This document shows positions 33,351 to 41,389 of a stretch of DNA of 64,000 bases, piece after piece (positions within the stretch are counted from its first letter, which is position 1; each line of letters starts with the position of its first letter). The notes under the pieces are model-generated. The model saw only the letters and a list, made by a program, of their open reading frames with translations, was not told the DNA's origin and did not search any database. Origin of the DNA: an uncultured Draconibacterium sp. (lineage in GTDB: Bacteria; Bacteroidota; Bacteroidia; Bacteroidales; Prolixibacteraceae); assembly GCF_913060805.1 (NCBI RefSeq), contig NZ_CAJXTC010000011.1, positions 1-64,000 on the forward strand. Reading direction: 5' to 3'. The position numbers and the translations under genes are program-made.

Positions 33351-35606
33351 ATGAAGACAAGACGGGATTTTATCAAAATTTCAACTGCCGGTGCCGGAGC
33401 TGCAGCCATAAGTTTTAAAGCTTTTGGATCAAAAGGTTTCGGGCTCTTCGAATCGAAGACAGAAGGTCCGGTAAGTGATGAGGATCTTACTCCGTATCCA
33501 ACTTATTGCGAAGTATGTTTTTGGAAATGTGCTGCGTGGGCTTATGTTGACAAAAGCGGAACTATACGAAAAGTTGTTGGTAACAAGAACGATCCGCATT
33601 GTAACGGTCGCTTGTGTCCTCGCGGAACAGGAGGTGTTGGTATGGTTTACGACGAAGACCGCTTAAAAACACCACTGATAAGAGATACGCGCAAAGATGG
33701 TACTCAATATTTCAGAGAAGCAAGCTGGGAAGAGGCCTTGGATAAAGTTGCCGATAAGATGAAGGAAGTGAAAGAAAAGCACGGTCCTGAAGCTTTTGGT
33801 TTGTTCAACCACGGAACTCCTGGTGGTCATTTTCATCATTTGTTGCGTGCTTACGGTTCGGAAAGTAATGCTGAGCCGGCGTTTGCCAACTGTCGTGGAC
33901 CGCGTTCATCGGCATACTTCTCAACTTTTGGTGCATATGTTGGTTCGCCTGAATGTACCGATATCAGAGATACCAAATGTCTTGTTTTAATTGGTTCGCA
34001 TCTGGGCGAAAACATGCACAACTCGCAGGTGCAGGAAATGTCGGATGCCATTGATAACGGCGCAACCATTATTACGGTTGATCCGCGTTTTTCAACGGCA
34101 GCAGCACATTCAAATCACTGGTTGCCAATCAAACCGTCAACCGATATTGCTTTGTTAATGGCATGGATTCACGTGCTGATTTACGAAGGGTTATACGATA
34201 AAGATTACGTTGAGCAATACACGTTTGGTCTTGATTATTTAAAAGACCACGTAAAAAATATGACTCCGGAGTGGGCGTATGGCATCACTACAATTGAGCC
34301 GGAAGAAATCAGAAGAACTGCACGCGCTATGGCCGATGCAGCTCCTGCAGTAATTATTCACCCGGGACGCCACGTTGTTTGGTACGGCGACGATACACAA
34401 CGCGGACGCGCCATGGCAATTCTGACAGCTTTATTAGGATCATGGGGAAAGCGCGGTGGATTATATTTCCCAGAGGGCGTTTCTGTTCCTGCCTATCCAC
34501 ACCCACATTTTCCTGAACCAAAATGGACATGGAAAGACTGGAATGAAGACCGATACCCGCTGGCAACAATGGGAATTACAACCGAGGCCTTAAAAGCATC
34601 TATTCCAAGATACAACTATAAACATCAGCTTAAAGCATGGTTGGTGGCCGGAACAAACCTGCCGCTGTCGATGCCGGATAAACCGTTATTCAAAGAGGCT
34701 GCTGATTCGGTAGAATTTATTGCAGTAATGGATACTATGCCAATGGATATCACGGGTTATGCCGATGTGGTTTTCCCTGAGGCAACCTACCTGGAGCGTT
34801 ACGATGTAATTCGCTCTGCCGCTAACCGCGAGCCAAACATCGCATTGCGTATGCCGGCCATCGAACCAAAATACGATTCGAAACCGGGATGGTGGATCGC
34901 CAAACAAATTGGCGAACGTTTAGGATTGCACGACTACTTTAACTACGATGATTATTCGGAAGTAATCGACTGGCAGTTAAAACAGCTGGGTACTTCGCTG
35001 GAAGAAATGAAGAAAATCGGGGTTAAAAAGTACCCAAGAAAGAGCGGACCGCTTTATTTGGGCGATGGCGAAAACTTTGATTTCAATACCACCACCGGAA
35101 AAATTGAACTTTATTCGGTTGATTTTGCCGACCACGGTTTTGATCCGATTCCAAATTATACAAAACATCCTGAGCCGCCTCAGAATTTCTACCGTTTGAT
35201 TTATGGTCGTGCGCCAATGCACACTTTTAGCCGTACATCAAATAACCCGAATTTATCAGACTTGATGAGCGAAAACAGCGTTTGGGTAAATCCAAAAGTT
35301 GCCGACTTGTGGGAACTGAAAAACGGACAAGAAGTTTGGCTGAAAAACCAAGACGATGCCATCACATCATTTCCTGTAAAAGTTCGTGTAACCGAACGGA
35401 TTCGATGGGATTCGGTGTACATGGTTCACGGATTTGGTCATAAAAACAAAAAACTCTCGAGGGCTTTTGGAAAAGGAGCCGCCGATACCGAAATGATTAC
35501 CAACGTTGCAGTTGACCCGATTATGGGTGGTACCGGAATGAGAGGAAACTTTATAACATTTTTAACAGAAGATCCTGCACTGGAAGGAAAGGAGGTTAAA
35601 GCATGA
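33351..35606 (+). CDS. Polysulfide/thiosulfate reductase-type molybdoenzyme, catalytic subunit
   Basis: 751 residues, DMSO-reductase family. Tat signal MKTRRDFIKISTAGAGAAAI exports the folded enzyme. A [4Fe-4S] site C53-C56-C60-C89 (CEVCFWKC ... GRLCPRGTGG) is followed by bis-MGD-binding segments (PGRHVVWYGDDTQRGRAMAI, VAGTNLPLSMPDKP). C181 in FANCRGPRSS is the likely Mo ligand. The CFWKC motif and gene order A-B-C match PsrA/PhsA/SreA. It could reduce polysulfide, thiosulfate or elemental sulfur, or run in the opposite direction. The stop overlaps the next start (ATGA), showing translational coupling. Confidence 0.87.
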   Translation: MKTRRDFIKISTAGAGAAAISFKAFGSKGFGLFESKTEGPVSDEDLTPYPTYCEVCFWKCAAWAYVDKSGTIRKVVGNKNDPHCNGRLCPRGTGGVGMVYDEDRLKTPLIRDTRKDGTQYFREASWEEALDKVADKMKEVKEKHGPEAFGLFNHGTPGGHFHHLLRAYGSESNAEPAFANCRGPRSSAYFSTFGAYVGSPECTDIRDTKCLVLIGSHLGENMHNSQVQEMSDAIDNGATIITVDPRFSTAAAHSNHWLPIKPSTDIALLMAWIHVLIYEGLYDKDYVEQYTFGLDYLKDHVKNMTPEWAYGITTIEPEEIRRTARAMADAAPAVIIHPGRHVVWYGDDTQRGRAMAILTALLGSWGKRGGLYFPEGVSVPAYPHPHFPEPKWTWKDWNEDRYPLATMGITTEALKASIPRYNYKHQLKAWLVAGTNLPLSMPDKPLFKEAADSVEFIAVMDTMPMDITGYADVVFPEATYLERYDVIRSAANREPNIALRMPAIEPKYDSKPGWWIAKQIGERLGLHDYFNYDDYSEVIDWQLKQLGTSLEEMKKIGVKKYPRKSGPLYLGDGENFDFNTTTGKIELYSVDFADHGFDPIPNYTKHPEPPQNFYRLIYGRAPMHTFSRTSNNPNLSDLMSENSVWVNPKVADLWELKNGQEVWLKNQDDAITSFPVKVRVTERIRWDSVYMVHGFGHKNKKLSRAFGKGAADTEMITNVAVDPIMGGTGMRGNFITFLTEDPALEGKEVKA

Positions 35607-36136
35607 GATATGCAATGGCGATCGACACAAAAAAATGTGTTGGGTGTGGCGACTGTGTAGTGGCCTGTCAAACTGAGAATAATGTACCACATGGTTACTG
35701 TCGCGACTGGATTGTTGAACGCGTTGACGGAACTTACCCAAGCTTAAGTCTTGAATTTCGTTCGGAACGTTGTAATCACTGCGATAATTCTCCATGTGTG
35801 AGATGCTGTCCAACCGGGGCAAGTCATATCGAAGAAGGTGGAATTGTAACCGTAACTCACCATAAATGTATTGGTTGTGGCGCCTGTATTCAGTCGTGCC
35901 CTTACGATGCACGTTACTCACATCCTGAAGGTTATGTTGATAAATGTACCTTCTGTTTGCACCGCGTTCAGAAAGGACAAAATACGGCTTGTGTTGATGT
36001 GTGTCCTACCAAGTGTTTGCATTTTGGCGATTTGGACGATCCGAACAGCGATGTTTCGTTGGCAATCAAAGACCGTTCATGGAAAGTACTGGCACCTGAA
36101 GCCGGAACAAAACCACAATTGTATTTTCTAACCTAA
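35603..36136 (+). CDS. Four-cluster ferredoxin subunit (PsrB/PhsB-like)
   Basis: 177 residues without signal peptide. Sixteen cysteines form four [4Fe-4S] clusters: CVGCGDCVVAC, CNHCDNSPCVRCCP, CIGCGACIQSC, CTFCLHRV...CVDVC with CP partners. It passes electrons between the NrfD-type membrane subunit and the molybdenum subunit; with no signal of its own it is expected to be co-exported with the Tat-targeted catalytic subunit. Starts inside the stop region of the catalytic gene. Confidence 0.93.
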   Translation: MRYAMAIDTKKCVGCGDCVVACQTENNVPHGYCRDWIVERVDGTYPSLSLEFRSERCNHCDNSPCVRCCPTGASHIEEGGIVTVTHHKCIGCGACIQSCPYDARYSHPEGYVDKCTFCLHRVQKGQNTACVDVCPTKCLHFGDLDDPNSDVSLAIKDRSWKVLAPEAGTKPQLYFLT

Positions 36137-36154
36137 CGCTTAAAACCTGATAGA

Positions 36155-37096
36155 ATGAAAGAAGAATTATTTGTAAGCGGACGAAATATTCCGAACATTG
36201 ATCCATACCTCAATATATGGCACTGGCAAATTCCACTCTATTTGTTTTTAGGTGGTTTGGCTGCCGGAATATTGTTTTTTGCCGGATATTATGTGGTCAG
36301 GGGAAAAGAAAATGAAATGAAGACAACGGTAAAAATTGCGCCAATCATTGCTCCAATTGCATTGGTACTGGGTTTATTTGCGCTGTTTCTCGATTTAAAA
36401 CATAAACTTTTCTTTTGGCAATTGTACACCACCATCCGATTGGAATCGCCAATGGGTTGGGGAGCCTGGACACTGATGATCATTACTCCGATATCGTTTA
36501 TATGGGTGGCCAGTTACATGAAAGAACTGATCCCGGGCTGGAACTGGAAATTTGATTTCCTTGAAAAGTTCGAGGCTTTTGTAATAAAACACAGAGTAAG
36601 CCTGGCGTGGATTATGATGGTCTATGCGATCATATTGGGTGTTTATACCGGAATTTTGCTGTCGGCATTTAATGCACGTCCGTTATGGAATACTTCCATA
36701 CTTGGGCCGCTGTTCCTGGTTTCGGGATTCTCAACCGGGCTTGCAACCATCATTTGGATGAGTAAAGATGCCAACGAACGGAAAATATTAAGCAGGATCG
36801 ACCTTGTTTTTATTATCATCGAAATCTTTCTGATCGTTCACCTTTTTATGGGATTTTTGGCTGGCTCGGAAACAGCTATCGAAGCAGCTAACTTATTCCT
36901 TGGTGGAGAATTTACCGTAAGTTTTTGGGTGTTTGTTGTGGCCATCGGATTGATCTTTCCGGCCTTGTTCGAAACCCTTGAAATTTGGGGAATGCACGTA
37001 CCAAAATGGTTACCTCCGGTAATGATTTTATTTGGTGGTTTTATGTTCCGTTTTATTATGGTTGAAGCCGGACAAATTACACGTTATCTCTATTAA
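36155..37096 (+). CDS. NrfD/PsrC-like membrane subunit
   Basis: 313 residues with eight predicted helices. PYLNIWHWQIPLYLFLGGLA at the N-terminus is the classic NrfD/PsrC opening, and the late helices end in PVMILFGGFMFRFIMVEAGQ. It anchors the complex and exchanges electrons with the quinone pool; it carries no haem. The 18-base gap to the B subunit indicates one operon. Confidence 0.92.
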   Translation: MKEELFVSGRNIPNIDPYLNIWHWQIPLYLFLGGLAAGILFFAGYYVVRGKENEMKTTVKIAPIIAPIALVLGLFALFLDLKHKLFFWQLYTTIRLESPMGWGAWTLMIITPISFIWVASYMKELIPGWNWKFDFLEKFEAFVIKHRVSLAWIMMVYAIILGVYTGILLSAFNARPLWNTSILGPLFLVSGFSTGLATIIWMSKDANERKILSRIDLVFIIIEIFLIVHLFMGFLAGSETAIEAANLFLGGEFTVSFWVFVVAIGLIFPALFETLEIWGMHVPKWLPPVMILFGGFMFRFIMVEAGQITRYLY

Positions 37097-37112
37097 AATA
37101 AACTATACTAAT

Positions 37113-37649
37113 ATGAGTTCAGAACAAACAAATATAAAAGAACCGAAATACATCAACCCTTATCTAGGAGGTGTTTTACTCGGACTATTGGTTCTTGCAA
37201 CTGTATTTATTACAGGCCGTGGACTGGGTGCCAGCGGGGCGGTTAAAAGTGCAGTTGTAACAACATCAAATACTATTGCGCCAAAAGCTACCGAAGCTAA
37301 TGCATATATGTGTCAGTTTCTTAGCGACGGTCATTCGCCAATGAATACCTGGCTGGTGTTCGAATCGCTGGGACTTTTATTGGGTGGAATTCTTTCCGGT
37401 ATTGTTTTCGGAAGAATGAAGAAATTCAGAATTGATAAAGGACCTCAGATTTCCAATAAAAAACGACTCATTTTAGCCTTGATTGGTGGAGCTCTTTTTG
37501 GTTTGGGAAGTCAGTTTGGCCGCGGATGTACCAGTGGAGCCGCATTAAGTGGCACTGCAACTTTTGCCTTAGGCGGTGTAATTGTAATGTTTTCCATTTT
37601 TGGTACCGGCTACCTGGTGGCTTACTTTTTTAGAAAATTTTGGATCTAG
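37113..37649 (+). CDS. YeeE/YedE half-transporter (first)
   Basis: 178 residues from ATG 37113; an upstream in-frame start at 37032 would overlap the NrfD gene. Four to five helices and the conserved Cys motif QFGRGCTSGAALSG. YeeE proteins take up thiosulfate through cysteine relays; here the protein is half the usual size and is partnered by a second half at 37757. A large loop (TNTIAPKATEANAYMCQFLS) with an extra Cys is unusual. Confidence 0.85.
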   Translation: MSSEQTNIKEPKYINPYLGGVLLGLLVLATVFITGRGLGASGAVKSAVVTTSNTIAPKATEANAYMCQFLSDGHSPMNTWLVFESLGLLLGGILSGIVFGRMKKFRIDKGPQISNKKRLILALIGGALFGLGSQFGRGCTSGAALSGTATFALGGVIVMFSIFGTGYLVAYFFRKFWI

Positions 37650-37690
37650 TGAAAAGTTCGCAGTCGCAGTTGGCAGTAGGCAGGGCAGAA

Positions 37691-37727
37691 AATACTGAGA
37701 CTGTAAACTGAATACTGAGACTGTAAA
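37691..37727. repeat. 17-bp tandem direct repeat
   Basis: AATACTGAGACTGTAAA at 37691-37707 and again at 37711-37727 (period 20), in the only large gap of the operon. Just upstream is a GCAGT-rich stretch (GTCGCAGTTGGCAGTAGGCAG). Confidence 0.7.
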
Positions 37728-37756
37728 TAATATAGAATATTAAAAAGAAATAAGAT

Positions 37757-38359
37757 ATGGGACCTTTAATTCCTAATGGTGTAATTGGCGGCGGATGGGA
37801 TTTTGTTATCGCAATTCTACTCGGAGTCGCATTTGGATTTATTCTCGAAGCATCGGGTTTTTCTTCATCAAGAAACCTGGCCGGCGTATTTTACGGCTAT
37901 AACTTTGTTGTGCTTCGCGTATTTTTTACCGCGTTAATCGTAGCAATGGTTGGTCTGTTATATTTCGATTATGTGGGCTGGATCAGTCTTTCGCAAATAT
38001 TTATTCTTCCAACATTTTTAGGACCAATGATCGTTGGTGGAGTAATAATGGGAGTTGGATTTGTGTTGGGCGGTTTTTGCCCGGGAACCAGCTTTACCGG
38101 AATTGCCATTGGTAAACTCGATGCCGTATTTTTTGCGATTGGGCTTTACGTGGGAATCTTTGGTTTTTCGCTGGCATTTCCATTGTTCGAAAACTTCTTT
38201 ACAAGCGGAAACCTCGGAAACGTTACCCTTACCGATCTGACCGGTATTCCTGCTCCGGTATTCGCTGTAATATTTACAGTGGTGGCACTGGCTGCTTTCT
38301 GGGGAACAATGTTTATCGAGAAACGCGTGCGTAAAAACATGAAGCAATATAAATTCTAA
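37757..38359 (+). CDS. YeeE/YedE half-transporter (second)
   Basis: 200 residues, five to six helices. Motifs: GFILEASGFSSSRNLAGVFY and LGGFCPGTSFTGIAIG, whose Cys is the second relay cysteine of YeeE-type transporters. With the first half it would reconstitute the complete two-repeat fold for moving thiosulfate or another sulfur anion. The basic C-terminal tail (EKRVRKNMKQYKF) suggests a cytoplasmic end. Followed after 13 bases by the first tail-cysteine rhodanese. Confidence 0.87.
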   Translation: MGPLIPNGVIGGGWDFVIAILLGVAFGFILEASGFSSSRNLAGVFYGYNFVVLRVFFTALIVAMVGLLYFDYVGWISLSQIFILPTFLGPMIVGGVIMGVGFVLGGFCPGTSFTGIAIGKLDAVFFAIGLYVGIFGFSLAFPLFENFFTSGNLGNVTLTDLTGIPAPVFAVIFTVVALAAFWGTMFIEKRVRKNMKQYKF

Positions 38360-38372
38360 ACGACTGAGAACG

Positions 38373-38984
38373 ATGAATAGAAACTATATTTTACTAACCG
38401 TACTTATGCTTGTGTTGGCGGTAGGCACTTTGTTTTTAACCACAGATGATGAGCCAAAACAAATTGCTCCTGAGGAATTGCTGCAGGAAATTATTCAGCC
38501 TACACGATATGTAACCACCGACCAGGTGGCTAAAATGATCATTCAGGGCGATCCGTCGTTGTTAATGGTTGATGTGCGTCCGGCAGCGGAATATGACGAA
38601 TATGCTTTGCCGGGTTCGTTAAATATCCCGCTTGAGGATTTGTTAAACGATGGCAATCTGGGATATTTTGGAGTTCCGGGCATTAAAGTGGTGTTTATTT
38701 CAAACGACGATATCCGTGCCGATCAAACATGGGTGCTTACCAAACGTTTGGGAATTGATGGTACCTACGTTATGAAAGGCGGTTTAAATAAATGGATGCA
38801 AACCATTATCGAGCCTGCACAACCTAATGCTGATGCCCCTTCGGTTGATCACGAACTTTACGCATTTCGTAAGGGAGCACAAATTTATTTTACCGGTGCT
38901 GAAGCCGCAACTCCAGATGGCGACAATGTTGAAGTACAGGTTCGCAGAAGAGAAAAAACAAACGTTGCGGCCGGTGGTTGCTAA
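38373..38984 (+). CDS. Membrane-anchored rhodanese-fold protein without catalytic Cys, C-terminal Cys tail (1)
   Basis: 203 residues. N-terminal helix (NYILLTVLMLVLAVGTLFL) anchors a rhodanese domain: LLMVDVRPAAEYDEYALPGS and a late GGLNKW motif. At the active-site loop the text is VVFISNDDIRADQT, so Ser stands where rhodaneses have Cys. The only cysteine is the last residue of the tail VRRREKTNVAAGGC, which the next protein shares. Classical sulfur transfer by the loop is ruled out; the tail Cys may be the sulfur-bearing or attachment group. It probably faces the periplasm. Confidence 0.85.
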   Translation: MNRNYILLTVLMLVLAVGTLFLTTDDEPKQIAPEELLQEIIQPTRYVTTDQVAKMIIQGDPSLLMVDVRPAAEYDEYALPGSLNIPLEDLLNDGNLGYFGVPGIKVVFISNDDIRADQTWVLTKRLGIDGTYVMKGGLNKWMQTIIEPAQPNADAPSVDHELYAFRKGAQIYFTGAEAATPDGDNVEVQVRRREKTNVAAGGC

Positions 38985-39011
38985 TTTCTAACTTTTGAAA
39001 AAATTAATAGC

Positions 39012-39650
39012 ATGCATATACATGAACTAAATCCGTGGAGAACATTAATCGCAGTGGCAGTATTTGTGGTTATTCTCGCTATTGGCTTTTTAACCATGCC
39101 AAAACCTTTGTTCGAATACCAAAAAAGCATGGACGAAAGTATTGAGGCTTTGCTCGATGGTGAGGACTATTTTTACCCGTGGGAGCTGGTAGATGTAATC
39201 GACGGTAATACCGACAGTATCGTTCTGTTCGATATCCGCGATAACTTTGTTTTCGGGCAAGGACATATTCCCGGAGCCGAGAATTTATCGGCAAATACTT
39301 TAACCGATCCTGATAATTTGGAACGTTTGAAAGCACTTCGCGATATGGGCGTAACCATCGTTTTGTATGGCGAAAACGAATTGCAGGCCAATGGTCCGTG
39401 GATGTTTTTCCGTCAGGTAGGTTTTAACAATATCAAACTTTTGCTGGGTGGTTACGAGTATTACAAAGCCAATGAAGCTGACTTGGCGGCTACCATAAAC
39501 GACGATGCGTATTTTAGCGGATTTCCGCGGTTTAATTACGCTGAAATGGCTGCACCAAAAGACGGCTCTGAAATCAATGCTGATCAGGATAACAAACCTG
39601 TTCAGGTGCGTCGTCGAGAAAAAACAAGTGTGGCTGCCGGCGGTTGTTAG
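39012..39650 (+). CDS. Membrane-anchored rhodanese-fold protein without catalytic Cys, C-terminal Cys tail (2)
   Basis: 212 residues, paralogue of the preceding protein. N-terminal helix (TLIAVAVFVVILAIGFLTM), rhodanese domain (SIVLFDIRDNFVFGQGHIPG, then LLLGGYEYY). The active-site loop reads IVLYGENELQANG, with Gly in place of Cys. Again the only cysteine is the very last residue, in VRRREKTSVAAGGC. Both proteins keep an identical tail while the domains have diverged, so the tail is under selection. A terminator follows. Confidence 0.85.
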   Translation: MHIHELNPWRTLIAVAVFVVILAIGFLTMPKPLFEYQKSMDESIEALLDGEDYFYPWELVDVIDGNTDSIVLFDIRDNFVFGQGHIPGAENLSANTLTDPDNLERLKALRDMGVTIVLYGENELQANGPWMFFRQVGFNNIKLLLGGYEYYKANEADLAATINDDAYFSGFPRFNYAEMAAPKDGSEINADQDNKPVQVRRREKTSVAAGGC

Positions 39651-39681
39651 CAGATTGATAAGTAATTACACAACGATATTT

Positions 39682-39716
39682 AAAAAATCCTGGAGATTCT
39701 GTCTTCAGGATTTTTT
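39682..39716 (+). terminator. Terminator of the molybdoenzyme operon
   Basis: AAAAAATCCTGGAGA / TCTTCAGGATTTTTT stem-loop ending in a T-run, 31 bases after the second tail-cysteine gene. Confidence 0.85.
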
Positions 39717-39783
39717 ATTGGAATCATTTTTGTAAAGCAATGCTCAATACTTATTGTTATATTCGAAATTAAAATAGAAACGC

Positions 39784-40947
39784 ATGTCAAAGATCCTGGT
39801 AATAGATGATGAGAGAAGTATTCGGAACACTTTAAAAGATATTCTTGAATACGAAAAATATGAAGTAGATCTGGCAGAAGATGGAACAAAAGGAATTGAG
39901 AAAATTCGTTCGGCCGAGTACGACGTGGTGTTGTGCGATATTAAAATGCCGGGACTGGATGGGATTGAAGTGCTGGAACGCGCGGTAGTTCTTGCACCCG
40001 ATACGCCGATCGTTATGATCTCGGGGCACGGAAATATTGATACCGCTGTTGATTCGATAAAAAAGGGAGCGTTCGATTACATTGAAAAGCCGCTTGATTT
40101 AAACCGACTGTTGATTACCATCCGCAACGCTATGGATAAATCGACACTGGTTACCGAAACTAAAATTCTGAAGAAAAAGGTTAATAAGAAATTTGAAATC
40201 ATTGGCGAGTCAAAAGCCATTTCCGAAATTATTGAAATGGCCGACCGCGTGGCTCCAACCGATGCCCGCGTTTTAATTACCGGTGCCAACGGATCGGGAA
40301 AAGAGTTGGTTGCCCGCCGAATTCACGACCAGAGTAACCGCTCGTCAGGTCCGTTTGTTGAGGTAAATTGTGCTGCTATTCCTTCCGAGTTGATTGAAAG
40401 TGAATTGTTTGGTCACGAAAAAGGTGCGTTTACTTCGGCAGTAAAACAACGCAAAGGAAAATTTGAGCAAGCCAATGGCGGTACACTTTTCCTGGATGAG
40501 ATTGGCGATATGAGTCTTTCGGCACAAGCCAAAGTTTTACGTGCGTTACAAGAAAGTATTATCAGCCGTGTTGGTGGCGATAAACACATAAAAGTTGATG
40601 TACGCGTGGTGGCTGCTACCAATAAAAACCTGGCTAACGAGATCGATGAAAATAAATTTCGCGAAGATTTGTACCACCGTTTAAGTGTGATTTTAATTCA
40701 TGTTCCTACGCTTAACGAACGCCTTGACGATATTCCATTACTTGCCGGCCACTTTGTTAAGCAAATTTGTGGCGAGTACGGTATGCAGGAAAAAACGATT
40801 ACGGAAAAGGGCATAAAAGAGTTGCAAAAAATTAACTGGACCGGAAATATCCGCGAGTTCCGGAATGTAATTGAAAGGCTCATTATTTTGTGCGACAAGG
40901 AAATTACCGACGCCGATGTTTTAAAATTTGCGGCTCCTCTAAAGTAG
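39784..40947 (+). CDS. Sigma-54 response regulator lacking an HTH domain
   Basis: 387 residues. Receiver domain with phospho-acceptor D52 (VVLCDIKMPGLDG) and the KPLD lysine; AAA+ domain with Walker A ITGANGSGKELVARRIH, the sigma-54 contact loop GAFTSA, and Walker B LFLDEIGDM. It ends soon after the AAA+ lid (NIREFRNVIERLIILCDKEI), so the Fis-type DNA-binding domain of NtrC proteins is missing. It may activate from solution. No cognate kinase is adjacent. It may serve the upstream sulfur operon, but that is only proximity. A near-promoter TATATTCG lies at 39758-39765. Confidence 0.88.
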   Translation: MSKILVIDDERSIRNTLKDILEYEKYEVDLAEDGTKGIEKIRSAEYDVVLCDIKMPGLDGIEVLERAVVLAPDTPIVMISGHGNIDTAVDSIKKGAFDYIEKPLDLNRLLITIRNAMDKSTLVTETKILKKKVNKKFEIIGESKAISEIIEMADRVAPTDARVLITGANGSGKELVARRIHDQSNRSSGPFVEVNCAAIPSELIESELFGHEKGAFTSAVKQRKGKFEQANGGTLFLDEIGDMSLSAQAKVLRALQESIISRVGGDKHIKVDVRVVAATNKNLANEIDENKFREDLYHRLSVILIHVPTLNERLDDIPLLAGHFVKQICGEYGMQEKTITEKGIKELQKINWTGNIREFRNVIERLIILCDKEITDADVLKFAAPLK

Positions 40948-41012
40948 ATTTCTTTAAAATATTCCTCAATCTAAAAACAACTTTACTGATTTGTTGTTAA
41001 GTATGTAACAAA

Positions 41013-41043
41013 GTAGTTTATAACGTTCTGTAACGTTAGCTAC
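41013..41043. repeat. Palindromic hairpin with AACGTT repeats
   Basis: GTAG ... AACGTT-CTGT-AACGTT ... CTAC. The two AACGTT words (41022-41027, 41032-41037) are themselves palindromes. Lies 65 bases after the response regulator gene. Confidence 0.5.
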
Positions 41044-41053
41044 TAAAGATATT

Positions 41054-41150
41054 AGCCTCTGGTTTCGGAAGTCAATTTGTCATGGCGTATTATTAATCTT
41101 TCCCTCGGGAAAATATTTTCTTCCGTTTTCAGAGGCTTTTCTTTTCTGTA
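41054..41150 (+). ncRNA. Possible structured RNA or terminator
   Basis: Outer stem AGCCTCTG...CGGAAG (41054-41071) with CTTCCG...CAGAGGCT (41120-41137), 8 and 6 bp around a small internal loop, enclosing a second hairpin TTCC-CTCG-GGAA. A U-rich run (CTTTTCTTTTCTG) follows on the plus strand. It may end the response regulator transcript or be a small RNA. Confidence 0.45.
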
Positions 41151-41198
41151 TTTCTCAACAGTCTAGAGGTATATCTTTGGTATTTTCTCCCCCTAATC

Positions 41199-41368
41199 GA
41201 ATCCCTACCGGATTCCTTTTTCTTGGGATCTATTACTTATTACTATAATCAAGCCCGTCCCGGGCTTTTGCAGGAGAGCATTTAACGATATAAACCTTTG
41301 AAAACTCCATAGGAGTTCGATTTTAATAGGGACCCGAAAGACAAAAGCAAACAACCCGGTACGGGTTG
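41199..41368. repeat. Array of four short-loop palindromes (REP-like)
   Basis: GAATCC-CTACC-GGATTC (41199-41215), AAGCCCG-TCC-CGGGCTT (41251-41267), AACTCC-ATA-GGAGTT (41303-41317) and CAACCCG-GTA-CGGGTTG (41352-41368). All have 6-7 bp stems rich in CC/GG and 3-5 base loops, with centres 35-52 bp apart. No gene. It lies between the convergent response regulator and pssA. Confidence 0.65.
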
Positions 41369-41389
41369 GATTTCCACTTCGATCCCTTT

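Noticed and set aside
37691-37727. CRISPR-like repeat
   Set aside because: There are only two copies with a 3-base gap and no spacers or cas genes. No CRISPR array exists in the window.
38373-39650. Ordinary thiosulfate sulfurtransferases
   Set aside because: The active-site cysteine is missing in both proteins, so the standard rhodanese reaction cannot be assumed.
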